A DNA stretch of 64,000 nt from Roseburia hominis (GTDB lineage: Bacteria > Bacillota > Clostridia > Lachnospirales > Lachnospiraceae). The notes under the pieces are model-generated. The model ran no database searches, had not been told where the DNA came from, and worked only from the letters and a program-made list of their open reading frames with translations. Position 1 is the stretch's first letter. Each line of letters opens with the position of its first letter. Below are positions 56,752-64,000 of the stretch, one piece after another. Where the stretch lies: contig JAETOE010000010.1 in NCBI GenBank assembly GCA_021771815.1, forward strand, positions 1-64,000, read 5' to 3'. A program made the position numbers and the translations under genes.

Positions 56752-58587
56752 AGCCGCTTCCTCCGCCATATAATAATCATCCAGATACTTTTCTACGATC
56801 GAGAACGGTGCGGGACCGATCTCGAGTACCGCCTTATGAAATGCAACATCGCTGTAGGCGCTGCCATAAGTTTCCTTCGCTTTCTCTTTTAAATCACGAA
56901 ATTCCATATATCCTACATAGTATTTCAGATAATGCGACGGTTCTTCTACGATCAGTTCGTAGACATCGCGCAGCGCTTTCTGGTCGGTGATGCCGTAGTC
57001 CTTCCAGAAAGCTACGGTATCGGCGAACGACCAGCCGTCGTAGTGGATGCCGAGGTCGGTCGTGGCATAGAGACTTAGAAGCGCCGACTGATTCAGGGAC
57101 ATGAGTTTTGCCAGATTTTCATCCAGCCCGGCGTAACCGTAGGAAATCATTTCTACATACGTAGCCCATCCTTCCACATAGCCTGGAAAATTAAGGATTG
57201 AGCGGACGGGTGGAAGCCCTGCTTCGTAGGACATGACAGTCTGATAGAGATGACCGGGAAAGCCTTCGTGCGCAAGCGTCGTAAAATACCGCATGGAAGT
57301 AGCGTCTGTTGACGCGTTGATGAAAATGGAATTTTTCTCGTAGTTGTCAATGGGAGACGTAATGTAGAATGCCGGGGCCATATAATCCTCCATGCATTCG
57401 TCGATATAGCTGACCGTAAATTCCGTGTCGGGCGCCGCAGGGAAATCCGCAAGCATAGCGTCCTGCAATGCGTTTAAGGTCGCAATACTGTCCATGCCGC
57501 TTAAGGCGGCGTCGTTTTCCGCAGTCTTTAACTCGGGGTGCTCACTTAAAAGCAGCGCGGCTTCAGTGAGATCGGCGGTTCTTGTTTCACTGATCCTTGT
57601 TTCGAGCTCTTTAGCGTTCGAACTGCTGCCCGTGTTGTGATAGACAAGATATTCATAATAATCTTTTCCGTTCGGGAAATAGCAAAGTCCCTGATCGTTT
57701 TCTCCGCTCCCGAGCAGTTCCGTGAGCGAGGAGGCGAGATTTTCATAGGCGGGGAGAACATGCTCCTTCACAAGCGCAGCGTTCTTTTCCTTGTAAGCCT
57801 CCCGCTCGGCGTCCGTCAGATCGGTCATGGCGTCCACCTTGTGATTGAAGGTCTGAATCAGATAGTGGGAGTCAGGGTTAGCGATAAACGTCTCGCACTG
57901 TGAGATAAGCGTATCGCATGTGAAATCAGACATGAAAAGTCCGGCGTGCGCTTTTTCCTTCTCAAAATCGATGATCTGGGAAAAATAGTCGTCCGTCAGA
58001 GCAATCAGTGCCAGATAATCTTCGATGTCCTGCCTATCATAGAAGCGATATTCCTCATAGAGTACGGGAAGCTGTGCCTGAATTCCGGTCGTCGGGCGCA
58101 GGATTTCATCGTAGAGCGTCAGGTCTGCAGCGGAAAGTTCCGTCTTCAGATAATCCGACAGAATATCGTAGGTGAGCTGCTGCTTTAAAGAGAGCGAGTC
58201 GTAATCGTAGCTTTTCAGCACGGAAATGGTATTTTCCAGAGAAGCCTGCGATTTCGTGATTGCCTCATCGGAGATCACGCCGAGCGTGATCGGTGTTTCC
58301 GTAATACCATAGTTTTCCGGGTTGGAAAGTGTAAAATGCAGGTTGATCGTGTTCGATTGTACTTCCGACCGGAAGAATGTTTCGAGAAAGGAATCGAAAT
58401 CTTCGGCAGATTTATTGCTGCCTGGGTTGGATGCTTCACTGTCCGAAAAACCGGACGATGAGCTGCCGTCCCGTGCGCCGGATGCGCCGCCGAAGGGGAG
58501 CGCGCAGGAGCAGAGACAGGAAGTGCAGAGAGTAAAAAGGAGAAGGATCGTACCGAGCGCGGTACGTTTCGGATGATTATGTTTCAA
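56740..58587 (-). CDS. DUF885 family lipoprotein, putative metallopeptidase
   Basis: A TTG start (58587) with GAGGTG upstream gives MKHNHPKRTALGTILLLF and a 615-residue protein. The signal region ends in SCLCSCALP, so a lipobox cysteine near residue 28 is likely. A Ser/Gly-rich linker follows. The DUF885 domain carries LAHEGFPGHLYQ and VEGWATYVE, the HExxH-like and Glu motifs of this family of putative zinc peptidases. It ends with AFHKAVLEIGPAPFSIVEKYL, also typical. It would act on the outer face of the membrane. Lgt, needed for lipidation, is encoded in the same window. Confidence 0.88.
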   Translation of the reverse strand: MKHNHPKRTALGTILLLFTLCTSCLCSCALPFGGASGARDGSSSSGFSDSEASNPGSNKSAEDFDSFLETFFRSEVQSNTINLHFTLSNPENYGITETPITLGVISDEAITKSQASLENTISVLKSYDYDSLSLKQQLTYDILSDYLKTELSAADLTLYDEILRPTTGIQAQLPVLYEEYRFYDRQDIEDYLALIALTDDYFSQIIDFEKEKAHAGLFMSDFTCDTLISQCETFIANPDSHYLIQTFNHKVDAMTDLTDAEREAYKEKNAALVKEHVLPAYENLASSLTELLGSGENDQGLCYFPNGKDYYEYLVYHNTGSSSNAKELETRISETRTADLTEAALLLSEHPELKTAENDAALSGMDSIATLNALQDAMLADFPAAPDTEFTVSYIDECMEDYMAPAFYITSPIDNYEKNSIFINASTDATSMRYFTTLAHEGFPGHLYQTVMSYEAGLPPVRSILNFPGYVEGWATYVEMISYGYAGLDENLAKLMSLNQSALLSLYATTDLGIHYDGWSFADTVAFWKDYGITDQKALRDVYELIVEEPSHYLKYYVGYMEFRDLKEKAKETYGSAYSDVAFHKAVLEIGPAPFSIVEKYLDDYYMAEEAAPGE

Positions 58588-58774
58588 AAAAGACACCTCA
58601 TATAAGCGTGTGCACAGCGTTGCGGGAGAATATACGGCACTGTCGTGGAGCGCGCTTTGCACACGGACGAATTAGCACATCATATGACACAAAAAACGTA
58701 ATTATTCAAAATTTCATGAATATATATGTATCAAATAAAATGAAGCGTTTCTATGCTTTGGAACGGAGCTATCT

Positions 58775-59380
58775 GTGAATTATCTCTGGGCTTTTATGAT
58801 CTTAATCGGCGTTGTTTTCGCCGCATTCCACGGAACATTGCCGCAGCTTACCACGGCAGCGCTCGATTCGGCGAAGGAGGCGGTAACGCTGTGCATCGCG
58901 ATGATGGGCGTGATGTCGTTCTGGGTGGGTCTGATGAAAATCGCGGAGAAATCCGGCATCATCGAAGGACTCTCAAGGAAGATGCGTCCCGTGCTGCGTT
59001 TTCTGTTTCCCGGCATCCCCGAGGGACATATTGCGAATAAATACATTGCGACGAACATGATCGCCAATATTTTCGGGCTTGGCTGGGCGGCGACCCCGGC
59101 GGGGCTTAAGGCGATGGATGCCCTGCAGGAGTTAAATGTAAGCGACTGTAAGAGGCTTGGCACATCGAAAAGGCGCGCGCCGGATATTGCCACGGATGAA
59201 ATGTGTACATTTTTGATTATCAACATTTCTTCCCTGCAGCTCATTCCGGTCAATATTATTGCCTACCGTAGTCAGTACGGGAGCGTGAACCCTGCGGCAA
59301 TCGTAGGTCCGGCGCTGGTTGCGACAACGTGCAGTACCCTCGCCGCCGTCATTTTCTGCAAAATAAAAAATCATCATTGA
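58775..59380 (+). CDS. spmA: Spore maturation protein A
   Basis: A 201-residue membrane protein with a GTG start and GGAG upstream. It has about four to five hydrophobic segments and the nucleoside-recognition (Gate) type core, including MMGVMSFWVGLMKIAEKSG and NMIANIFGLGWAATPAGLKAMD. In Bacillus SpmA and SpmB are needed for spore core dehydration. Here spmB lies 1.8 kb downstream with a signalling gene in between. Confidence 0.93.
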   Translation: MNYLWAFMILIGVVFAAFHGTLPQLTTAALDSAKEAVTLCIAMMGVMSFWVGLMKIAEKSGIIEGLSRKMRPVLRFLFPGIPEGHIANKYIATNMIANIFGLGWAATPAGLKAMDALQELNVSDCKRLGTSKRRAPDIATDEMCTFLIINISSLQLIPVNIIAYRSQYGSVNPAAIVGPALVATTCSTLAAVIFCKIKNHH

Positions 59381-59454
59381 TGATTTGACGCACAGCAATT
59401 ATAATAAGATATAGAAAAGATGTATCAGCGTGTTTTTAGAAAGACGGTGAGCGT

Positions 59455-61113
59455 ATGGGAAGAAAAAACCATATTTTAATAGTGGACGATGGGAAGTTGG
59501 TCCGGGCGGCGTTTCAGGAAATCTTAAGGGATGAATATTTTATTCTTGAGGCGGAAAACGGAATGGAAGCGCTTGATATTCTCTCCCGTGAGAGCGAGCA
59601 TATCGCGTTGATTATTCTGGATCTTGTCATGCCCGTCATGGACGGTTTTCAGTTTTTGGAGGAATTTGGCAGGATAGACGAATACCGTTTTATTCCGGTC
59701 ATTGTATCAACGACGAACGACGATGCTGACAATGAGTGCAGATGTCTGGAGCTTGGTGCGTGGGATTTTATTCCGAAGGAGTTTCATAAGGAGATTATCC
59801 GGTTTCGCGTGCGCAATGCGATTGAGAAGAGCCGCGTGCGGTTTCTGGAGTATGACTCATTGACGGGCGTCTACAGTCAAATGAAGTTTTATCAGATGAC
59901 AAGGGATATGTTGGATGGCGGCGCAGGACAGCAGTTCGCGTTCATTCATTTCGATATTGATCGTTTCCGTATGATCAATGCATTCTATGGTTCGAGGGAG
60001 GGCGACCGCCTGATCGGAATCGTCGCGAATGCGATCCGCGGCGCGATGAAGGAGTATGGAAGAGGCACGTTCGGCAGGATCGCCGGGGATGTCTTTGGAA
60101 TCTGTATGCCATATGACAGCAGCGACGATATCCATAATGTTATAAACCGTATCCGCCGGGAGATTAAGAGCCATCCGGTACAATATTATCTGGAAACCTG
60201 TTCCGGCATTTACCTGATCGAAGACCGTGAGATGGACGTCGCGGTCATGTACGACAATGCGGCGCTTGCCGCGACGCAGTGCAAGGATCAGTATATGGTG
60301 CACGATGTATTGTACACAAAAGAATTGAGTGAACGGCTGATACAGGAGCAGAATATTATTGACGAGATGGATGTCGCGCTGGAGGAGGAGCAGTTTATCG
60401 TTTATTTCCAGCCGAAGTACGATCTTGAGAGCATGAGCCCGTATGGGGCGGAAGCGCTGGTACGCTGGCAGAGACCCAACGGTACGCTGGTTTCTCCGGC
60501 TGATTTTGTTCCGGTGTTCGAGAAGAACGGTTTTATTACCAAGCTGGACTACTATGTATGGGAGAAGGTCTGTCAGTTCATTCGCGGTGAGTTGGATGGA
60601 GGCAGGGAGCCGGCGCCGATTTCGGTCAATGTTTCCCGTGTGAATCTCTACAATCCGCAGTTTATGGAGACGCTCATCAATCTGGTTGAGAAATATAAGA
60701 TTCCGCCGAGGTATCTGCATCTGGAACTGACGGAGAGCGTATTTTCCGAGGAGGCGAGAACGATTCAGAGCGCGATCAAGTATTTGCATAAAGCCGGGTT
60801 CACGATTATGATGGACGATTTCGGCAGCGGCTATTCGTCGCTTAATGTGTTAAAGGATCTCGATCTGGACGTGTTAAAGATTGACATGAAGTTCTTTTCG
60901 AAGGGAAATACCGCAGAGAAGGGCGCGAAGATCATAGAGGCCGTGATCAAGATGGCGGAGTCGCTCGATATGACGGTGATCGCGGAGGGCGTCGAGGAGA
61001 AGGGTCAGGTCGACATGCTGACGAATCTCGGATGCGATTATATTCAGGGTTACTACTTTGCAAAACCGATGTCGCAGGCGCAGTATGAGAAGCTTACGAA
61101 TGGCATCGAGTAA
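59455..61113 (+). CDS. REC-GGDEF-EAL response regulator, probable c-di-GMP phosphodiesterase
   Basis: A 552-residue protein. The receiver domain (about 1-125) has ILIVDDGKLVRAAF and the phosphoacceptor in LIILDLVMPVMDGFQFL. A GGDEF domain (about 135-290) is degenerate, reading RIAGDVFGI instead of RxGGDEFxI, so no cyclase activity is expected. The EAL domain (about 300-550) keeps YGAEALVRWQRP, LELTESVF, MMDDFGSGYSS, LKIDMKF and EGVEEKGQ, and should be catalytically active. It sits between spmA and spmB in one direction with gaps of 74 and 56 bp, so it may share their message. Confidence 0.92.
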   Translation: MGRKNHILIVDDGKLVRAAFQEILRDEYFILEAENGMEALDILSRESEHIALIILDLVMPVMDGFQFLEEFGRIDEYRFIPVIVSTTNDDADNECRCLELGAWDFIPKEFHKEIIRFRVRNAIEKSRVRFLEYDSLTGVYSQMKFYQMTRDMLDGGAGQQFAFIHFDIDRFRMINAFYGSREGDRLIGIVANAIRGAMKEYGRGTFGRIAGDVFGICMPYDSSDDIHNVINRIRREIKSHPVQYYLETCSGIYLIEDREMDVAVMYDNAALAATQCKDQYMVHDVLYTKELSERLIQEQNIIDEMDVALEEEQFIVYFQPKYDLESMSPYGAEALVRWQRPNGTLVSPADFVPVFEKNGFITKLDYYVWEKVCQFIRGELDGGREPAPISVNVSRVNLYNPQFMETLINLVEKYKIPPRYLHLELTESVFSEEARTIQSAIKYLHKAGFTIMMDDFGSGYSSLNVLKDLDLDVLKIDMKFFSKGNTAEKGAKIIEAVIKMAESLDMTVIAEGVEEKGQVDMLTNLGCDYIQGYYFAKPMSQAQYEKLTNGIE

Positions 61114-61169
61114 GTATATTCGCCTGTTGTTACCAATATAATGTACCAAGAGCGCAAGCCGGGTGCATT

Positions 61170-61694
61170 ATGAAAGTGATGATGTTTTTGTCGGACGTGA
61201 TGATACCGCTTTTGATTTTCGGTATCGTCGGTTACGGTCTGCTGAATAAGCAGAATATTTATGAGGAATTTATCGAGGGGGCCAGAGATGGATTTCAGAC
61301 GGTCATAGGCATCATGCCGACGTTAATCGGGCTGATGGTGGCAGTCGGGATTCTTCGGGCCTCTGGTTTTTTGGAGTTTTTTTCACAGATCTGCGGACAC
61401 TTCACGAAATATCTGGGATTTCCGTCGGAATTGCTTCCGGTCACGGTGGTGAAGATGTTTTCTTCCTCCGCGGCGACAGGGCTGTTACTTGATATTTATA
61501 AGGAGTACGGCGCGGATTCGCTTCTCGGGAAGATGGCGTCCATCATGATGAGCAGCACGGAGACGATCTTCTATACGATGTCAGTCTATTTTATGACTGC
61601 GAAGGTGAAGAAAAGCAGGTATACGCTTGTAGGAGCACTGATCGCGACACTCGCGGGGACGGCGGCAAGCGTCGCGTTGGCGAAATACATGTAG
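61170..61694 (+). CDS. spmB: Spore maturation protein B
   Basis: A 174-residue membrane protein with about four hydrophobic segments. LLIFGIVGYGLLNKQNIYEEF, EGARDGFQTVIGIMPTLIGLMVAVGI and SSTETIFYTMSVYF are SpmB signatures. It works with SpmA in spore core maturation. The ribosome-binding site is weak (CCGGG). It is followed by a cysteine synthase gene 58 bp on. Confidence 0.93.
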   Translation: MKVMMFLSDVMIPLLIFGIVGYGLLNKQNIYEEFIEGARDGFQTVIGIMPTLIGLMVAVGILRASGFLEFFSQICGHFTKYLGFPSELLPVTVVKMFSSSAATGLLLDIYKEYGADSLLGKMASIMMSSTETIFYTMSVYFMTAKVKKSRYTLVGALIATLAGTAASVALAKYM

Positions 61695-61752
61695 GACTCT
61701 TTGGCATGTGGGATGCCCGGACTTTATATTCTGTTTTTAGGAGGAAAAGAAA

Positions 61753-62682
61753 ATGGTTTACAATAATATATTAGAAGCAATGGGACACACGCCGCTGATC
61801 CGGCTGAATTATCTGGCGGAGGAAAATGCCGCCGAGATTCTCGTAAAAGTCGAGGGACTTAACGTTGGAGGTTCTATTAAGACGCGGACTGCATATAATA
61901 TGATCAGAGAGGCGGAGAGACAGGGAAAGATCGGGAAGGGCACAATCATTGTGGAACCGACCAGCGGCAATCAGGGGATCGGCCTTGCTCTCGTGGGCGC
62001 AGTGCGCGGCTATCAGACAATTATCATCATGCCGGATTCGGTCAGTGAGGAGCGCAGAAAGCTGGTGCAGCATTACGGCGCTAAGGTCATTTTGATTCAT
62101 GACGACGGGAATATCGGCGCGTGCATTGAGGAATGTTTAAATACCGCGCTTCGCATGGCGGCGGAGAATCCGAATGTCTTCGTTCCGCAGCAGTTTGAGA
62201 ATCCGGCAAATCCGGCGGTGCACAGAAGCCAGACCGGACTGGAAATTTTAGAACAGGTAAACGGACCGATTCACGGTTTCTGCTCCGGCATCGGAACGGG
62301 CGGTACGATTACCGGAATCGGCGAGGTACTCAAAGAGAAGAACCCGGATATGACGATATGGGCGGTAGAACCGGAACATGCGGCGATTCTTTCCGGCGGA
62401 TCGATCGGCACACATATCCAGATGGGAATCGGCGACGGTATCATTCCCGAGATTTTAAATCAGAAGATTTACGATGAAATCTGCATCGTCACAGACGAGG
62501 AAGCGATTTCTACATCGAAGGCGCTGGCATCGGAGGAAGGAATTATGTGCGGCATATCAAGCGGAACGAATGTAGCGGCGGCGAGAAAGCTTGCGAGAGT
62601 GCTCGGGCCGGGCAAAACGGTAGTCACAGTGCTTCCGGACACTGCGGAGCGGTATTTCTCCACACCACTGTTCGAGGACTAA
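61753..62682 (+). CDS. cysK: Cysteine synthase-like PLP enzyme
   Basis: A 309-residue fold-type II PLP enzyme with AGGAGG before the ATG. The PLP lysine is in NVGGSIKTRTAYNMI, the phosphate-binding loop is GIGTGGTITGIGEVL, and FVPQQFENPANPAVH is O-acetylserine sulfhydrylase-like. The substrate loop reads PTSGNQGIGLA rather than PTSGNTGIGLA. Most likely it makes cysteine from O-acetylserine and sulfide; the loop change leaves room for a related beta-replacement reaction. Confidence 0.85.
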   Translation: MVYNNILEAMGHTPLIRLNYLAEENAAEILVKVEGLNVGGSIKTRTAYNMIREAERQGKIGKGTIIVEPTSGNQGIGLALVGAVRGYQTIIIMPDSVSEERRKLVQHYGAKVILIHDDGNIGACIEECLNTALRMAAENPNVFVPQQFENPANPAVHRSQTGLEILEQVNGPIHGFCSGIGTGGTITGIGEVLKEKNPDMTIWAVEPEHAAILSGGSIGTHIQMGIGDGIIPEILNQKIYDEICIVTDEEAISTSKALASEEGIMCGISSGTNVAAARKLARVLGPGKTVVTVLPDTAERYFSTPLFED

Positions 62683-62851
62683 GCGCGCCGGATGGCGGGA
62701 CTGTTCCAAGCGTGGGAAAAGCGGTATTGTCTGCCGGCAGCGAAGAAGGTCACGGATGTGTCATGCCTGTCAAATCGCAAGAAAATATGGGATATCAGTG
62801 TATAATATGGAAGGTCCTGTCAATAACGCGATAAAGTATGAAAGTAAGGGT

Positions 62852-62880
62852 TTGACAAGTCGGTATAAAAGGGTTATAAT
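62852..62880 (+). promoter_or_regulatory. Consensus SigA promoter of the initiator tRNA
   Basis: TTGACA (62852-62857) and TATAAT (62875-62880), both perfect, with a 17-bp spacer, 20 bp before the tRNA. The strongest promoter by eye in this window. Confidence 0.9.
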
Positions 62881-62899
62881 GCATTATGTCAACAAGCAG

Positions 62900-62973
62900 C
62901 GCGGGATGGAGCAGTCTGGAAGCTCGTCGGGCTCATAACCCGAAGGTCACAGGTTCAAATCCTGTTCCCGCAA
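62900..62973 (+). tRNA. Initiator tRNA-fMet (anticodon CAU)
   Basis: A 74-nt cloverleaf with the initiator hallmarks: an unpaired C1-A72 at the acceptor end, and three G-C pairs in the anticodon stem (TCGGG/CCCGA) next to loop CTCATAA. T-arm is ACAGGTTCAAATCCTGT. CCA is not encoded. Confidence 0.93.
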
Positions 62974-62983
62974 CTATTAAGAG

Positions 62984-63018
62984 GCAGTAAGCACGAAAGT
63001 GTTTACTGCTGTTTTTTT
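62984..63018 (+). terminator. Terminator after tRNA-fMet
   Basis: GCAGTAAGCAC pairs with GTGTTTACTGC (one G.U) around a GAAA tetraloop, followed by TGTTTTTTT. Confidence 0.88.
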
Positions 63019-63235
63019 GCTCTACAGGAAATACCGTGCTGCCGCAAAGCGTGAAAGTAATGATTCCTATAGAGGAACAAAAGTGCGCTTCGCACACTTT
63101 TGCATTCCAACCCGTCTGCCATCATTTGAAACTGTTTTCCAAGCAATGAATTCTATCGGGTATCTTCTCAAAAACGGTCAACGGATTTATACTATATTCA
63201 GTATTAACCGATACGGTCAACAAGGAGATTGTGAT

Positions 63236-63850
63236 ATGAATGACAAGTTCTTCGAACTCCCGTTGGATAAACAGCAACGGATCATAAATGCCGCATATAA
63301 GGTGTTTTCTCAAAACAGCTACAAGAAAGCTCCCATGTCAGAAATCGCGGATGAAGGCGGTATTTCGAAAGCATTGCTCTTTCATTACTTTGGAAACAAA
63401 AAGGAATTATATATATACCTATGGTCGAACGCCATTGAGATGACAAGAAAAGCGGTTAGAGAATATAACACTTTGGGAACAAATGATTTTTTTGAAATGC
63501 TTGGGAGAAGTTTGTTGTCAAAATGTTCCCTGATGCGCGATTACCCGTATATGTACGCATTTTCGTTGAGGGCATATTACGAAACCATCCCGGAAATTCA
63601 GGAAGCCATTCAGGAGAATTATTCAGACGTCAGTAACGCGAGCAAAAGAATCATATTTGAAAAGATGGATCTGTCGGAATTTCGGGACGATATTGATCTG
63701 GAAATGATGTATGATGAGATTTTCTATGCAGTCGACGGGTATATGCTGAAAAAATATCGTTTGGACCGTGTTATCCCGGATGAAATTGAGCGGGAGCTTC
63801 TTAAATTAATCGATCTTTGGAAAAAGATTTATACGAAAAAGGGGGCGTAA
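63236..63850 (+). CDS. TetR/AcrR-family transcriptional regulator
   Basis: The ATG at 63236 (MNDKFFELPLDKQQRII) has AAGGAG eight bases before it; 204 residues. The TetR helix-turn-helix is in IINAAYKVFSQNSYKKAPM, MSEIADEGGISKALLFHYFG and NKKELYIYLW. The C-terminal ligand domain is typical helical but its ligand unknown. It lies five bases before an alpha/beta hydrolase gene, which it probably controls together with itself. Direct repeats of CGGTCAAC (63175-63182 and 63214-63221) lie upstream and may be its operator. Confidence 0.9.
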   Translation: MNDKFFELPLDKQQRIINAAYKVFSQNSYKKAPMSEIADEGGISKALLFHYFGNKKELYIYLWSNAIEMTRKAVREYNTLGTNDFFEMLGRSLLSKCSLMRDYPYMYAFSLRAYYETIPEIQEAIQENYSDVSNASKRIIFEKMDLSEFRDDIDLEMMYDEIFYAVDGYMLKKYRLDRVIPDEIERELLKLIDLWKKIYTKKGA

Positions 63851-63855
63851 TTCAA

Positions 63856-64000
63856 ATGCAGCACAGGACAATTTCGGCAAAAGGCGGAACGGTACATTAT
63901 TGGATCGACAAAAAAGAGAGTGCGGCGGACTGTATTGTTTTTACGCATGGGGTAACGGCAGACCATACAATGTTTGAAAAGCAGGTAGAGTATTTTGCAG
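63856..64000 (+). CDS. Alpha/beta hydrolase, 3' part beyond the window
   Basis: Only 48 codons are visible (MQHRTISAKGGTVHYWIDKK...). The segment CIVFTHGVTADHTMFEKQV is the first strand and oxyanion-hole turn of an alpha/beta hydrolase. The nucleophile and the rest of the triad are out of view. It follows the TetR gene by five bases, so they are one operon. Confidence 0.75.
   Translation, partial: MQHRTISAKGGTVHYWIDKKESAADCIVFTHGVTADHTMFEKQVEYFA

Overview
The window looks like the replication-origin region of a low-GC, Gram-positive, sporulation-lineage Clostridia chromosome, most likely Lachnospiraceae. The main reasons are the gene order dnaA-dnaN-yaaA-recF-gyrB-gyrA on one side and rpmH-rnpA-yidD-yidC-jag-mnmE-mnmG-rsmG on the other, together with spmA/spmB, DUF4446 and DUF3881 proteins, a Soj/Spo0J pair with parS sites, and a DegS/DegU-like two-component pair. 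Almost all genes left of about 16.1 kb read on the minus strand and almost all genes right of it read on the plus strand, as expected for two replichores diverging from oriC. DnaA boxes cluster at 16.27-16.40 kb, and an AT-rich, repeat-containing dnaA-dnaN gap lies at 14.40-14.72 kb.

Layout. 0-6 kb: an AraC-type regulator cut by the window edge and two GH94 glycoside phosphorylases. 6.2-7 kb: two small membrane proteins (DUF2752, DUF4190). 7.1-16.1 kb: the replication and topoisomerase genes. 16.1-24.2 kb: oriC, ribosomal protein L34, RNase P protein, membrane insertion and tRNA-modification genes. 24.3-32.8 kb: an alpha/beta hydrolase, a cytosolic sensor kinase with its response regulator, a 1.5-kb non-coding stretch holding about seven ~100-bp tandem repeats and bracketed by parS palindromes, then parA-parB, DUF4446, an HD-GYP-like protein and DUF3881. 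32.9-41.2 kb: tRNA-Arg(CCU), a membrane-anchored protein with 21-residue acidic repeats, peptidase T, tRNA-Lys(CUU), a chemoreceptor, trmB and a D-Ala-D-Ala carboxypeptidase. 41.4-44.4 kb: a small regulator-like protein, an AbiEi-type antitoxin with a very divergent AbiEii-like partner, and a MobA-like nucleotidyltransferase. 44.5-52.8 kb: a cluster syntenic with Bacillus yaaO-rsmI (decarboxylase, guanylate kinase-like, yaaR, holB, yaaT, trmN6, rsmI) with lgt and an unknown HExxH protein inserted. 52.8-58.6 kb: an Rpn-like nuclease, a CapA-like protein, an RDD membrane protein and a DUF885 lipoprotein. 58.8-64 kb: spmA, a REC-GGDEF-EAL protein, spmB, a cysteine synthase-like enzyme, initiator tRNA-fMet, a TetR regulator and the start of an alpha/beta hydrolase.

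How it works together. The core encodes initiation, elongation and segregation of the chromosome: DnaA and its boxes, the sliding clamp, RecF, gyrase, and Soj/Spo0J with parS. Around it lie translation and tRNA-modification genes. Accessory signalling is concentrated right of the origin (chemoreceptor, HD-GYP, EAL, DegS/DegU-like). The least explained items are the parS-bracketed repeat region, an 11-bp motif recurring three times around the origin, the divergent AbiE pair, and the acidic repeat protein ending in a FliM/FliN-like peptide. No rRNA, CRISPR array, prophage or intact insertion sequence was seen.
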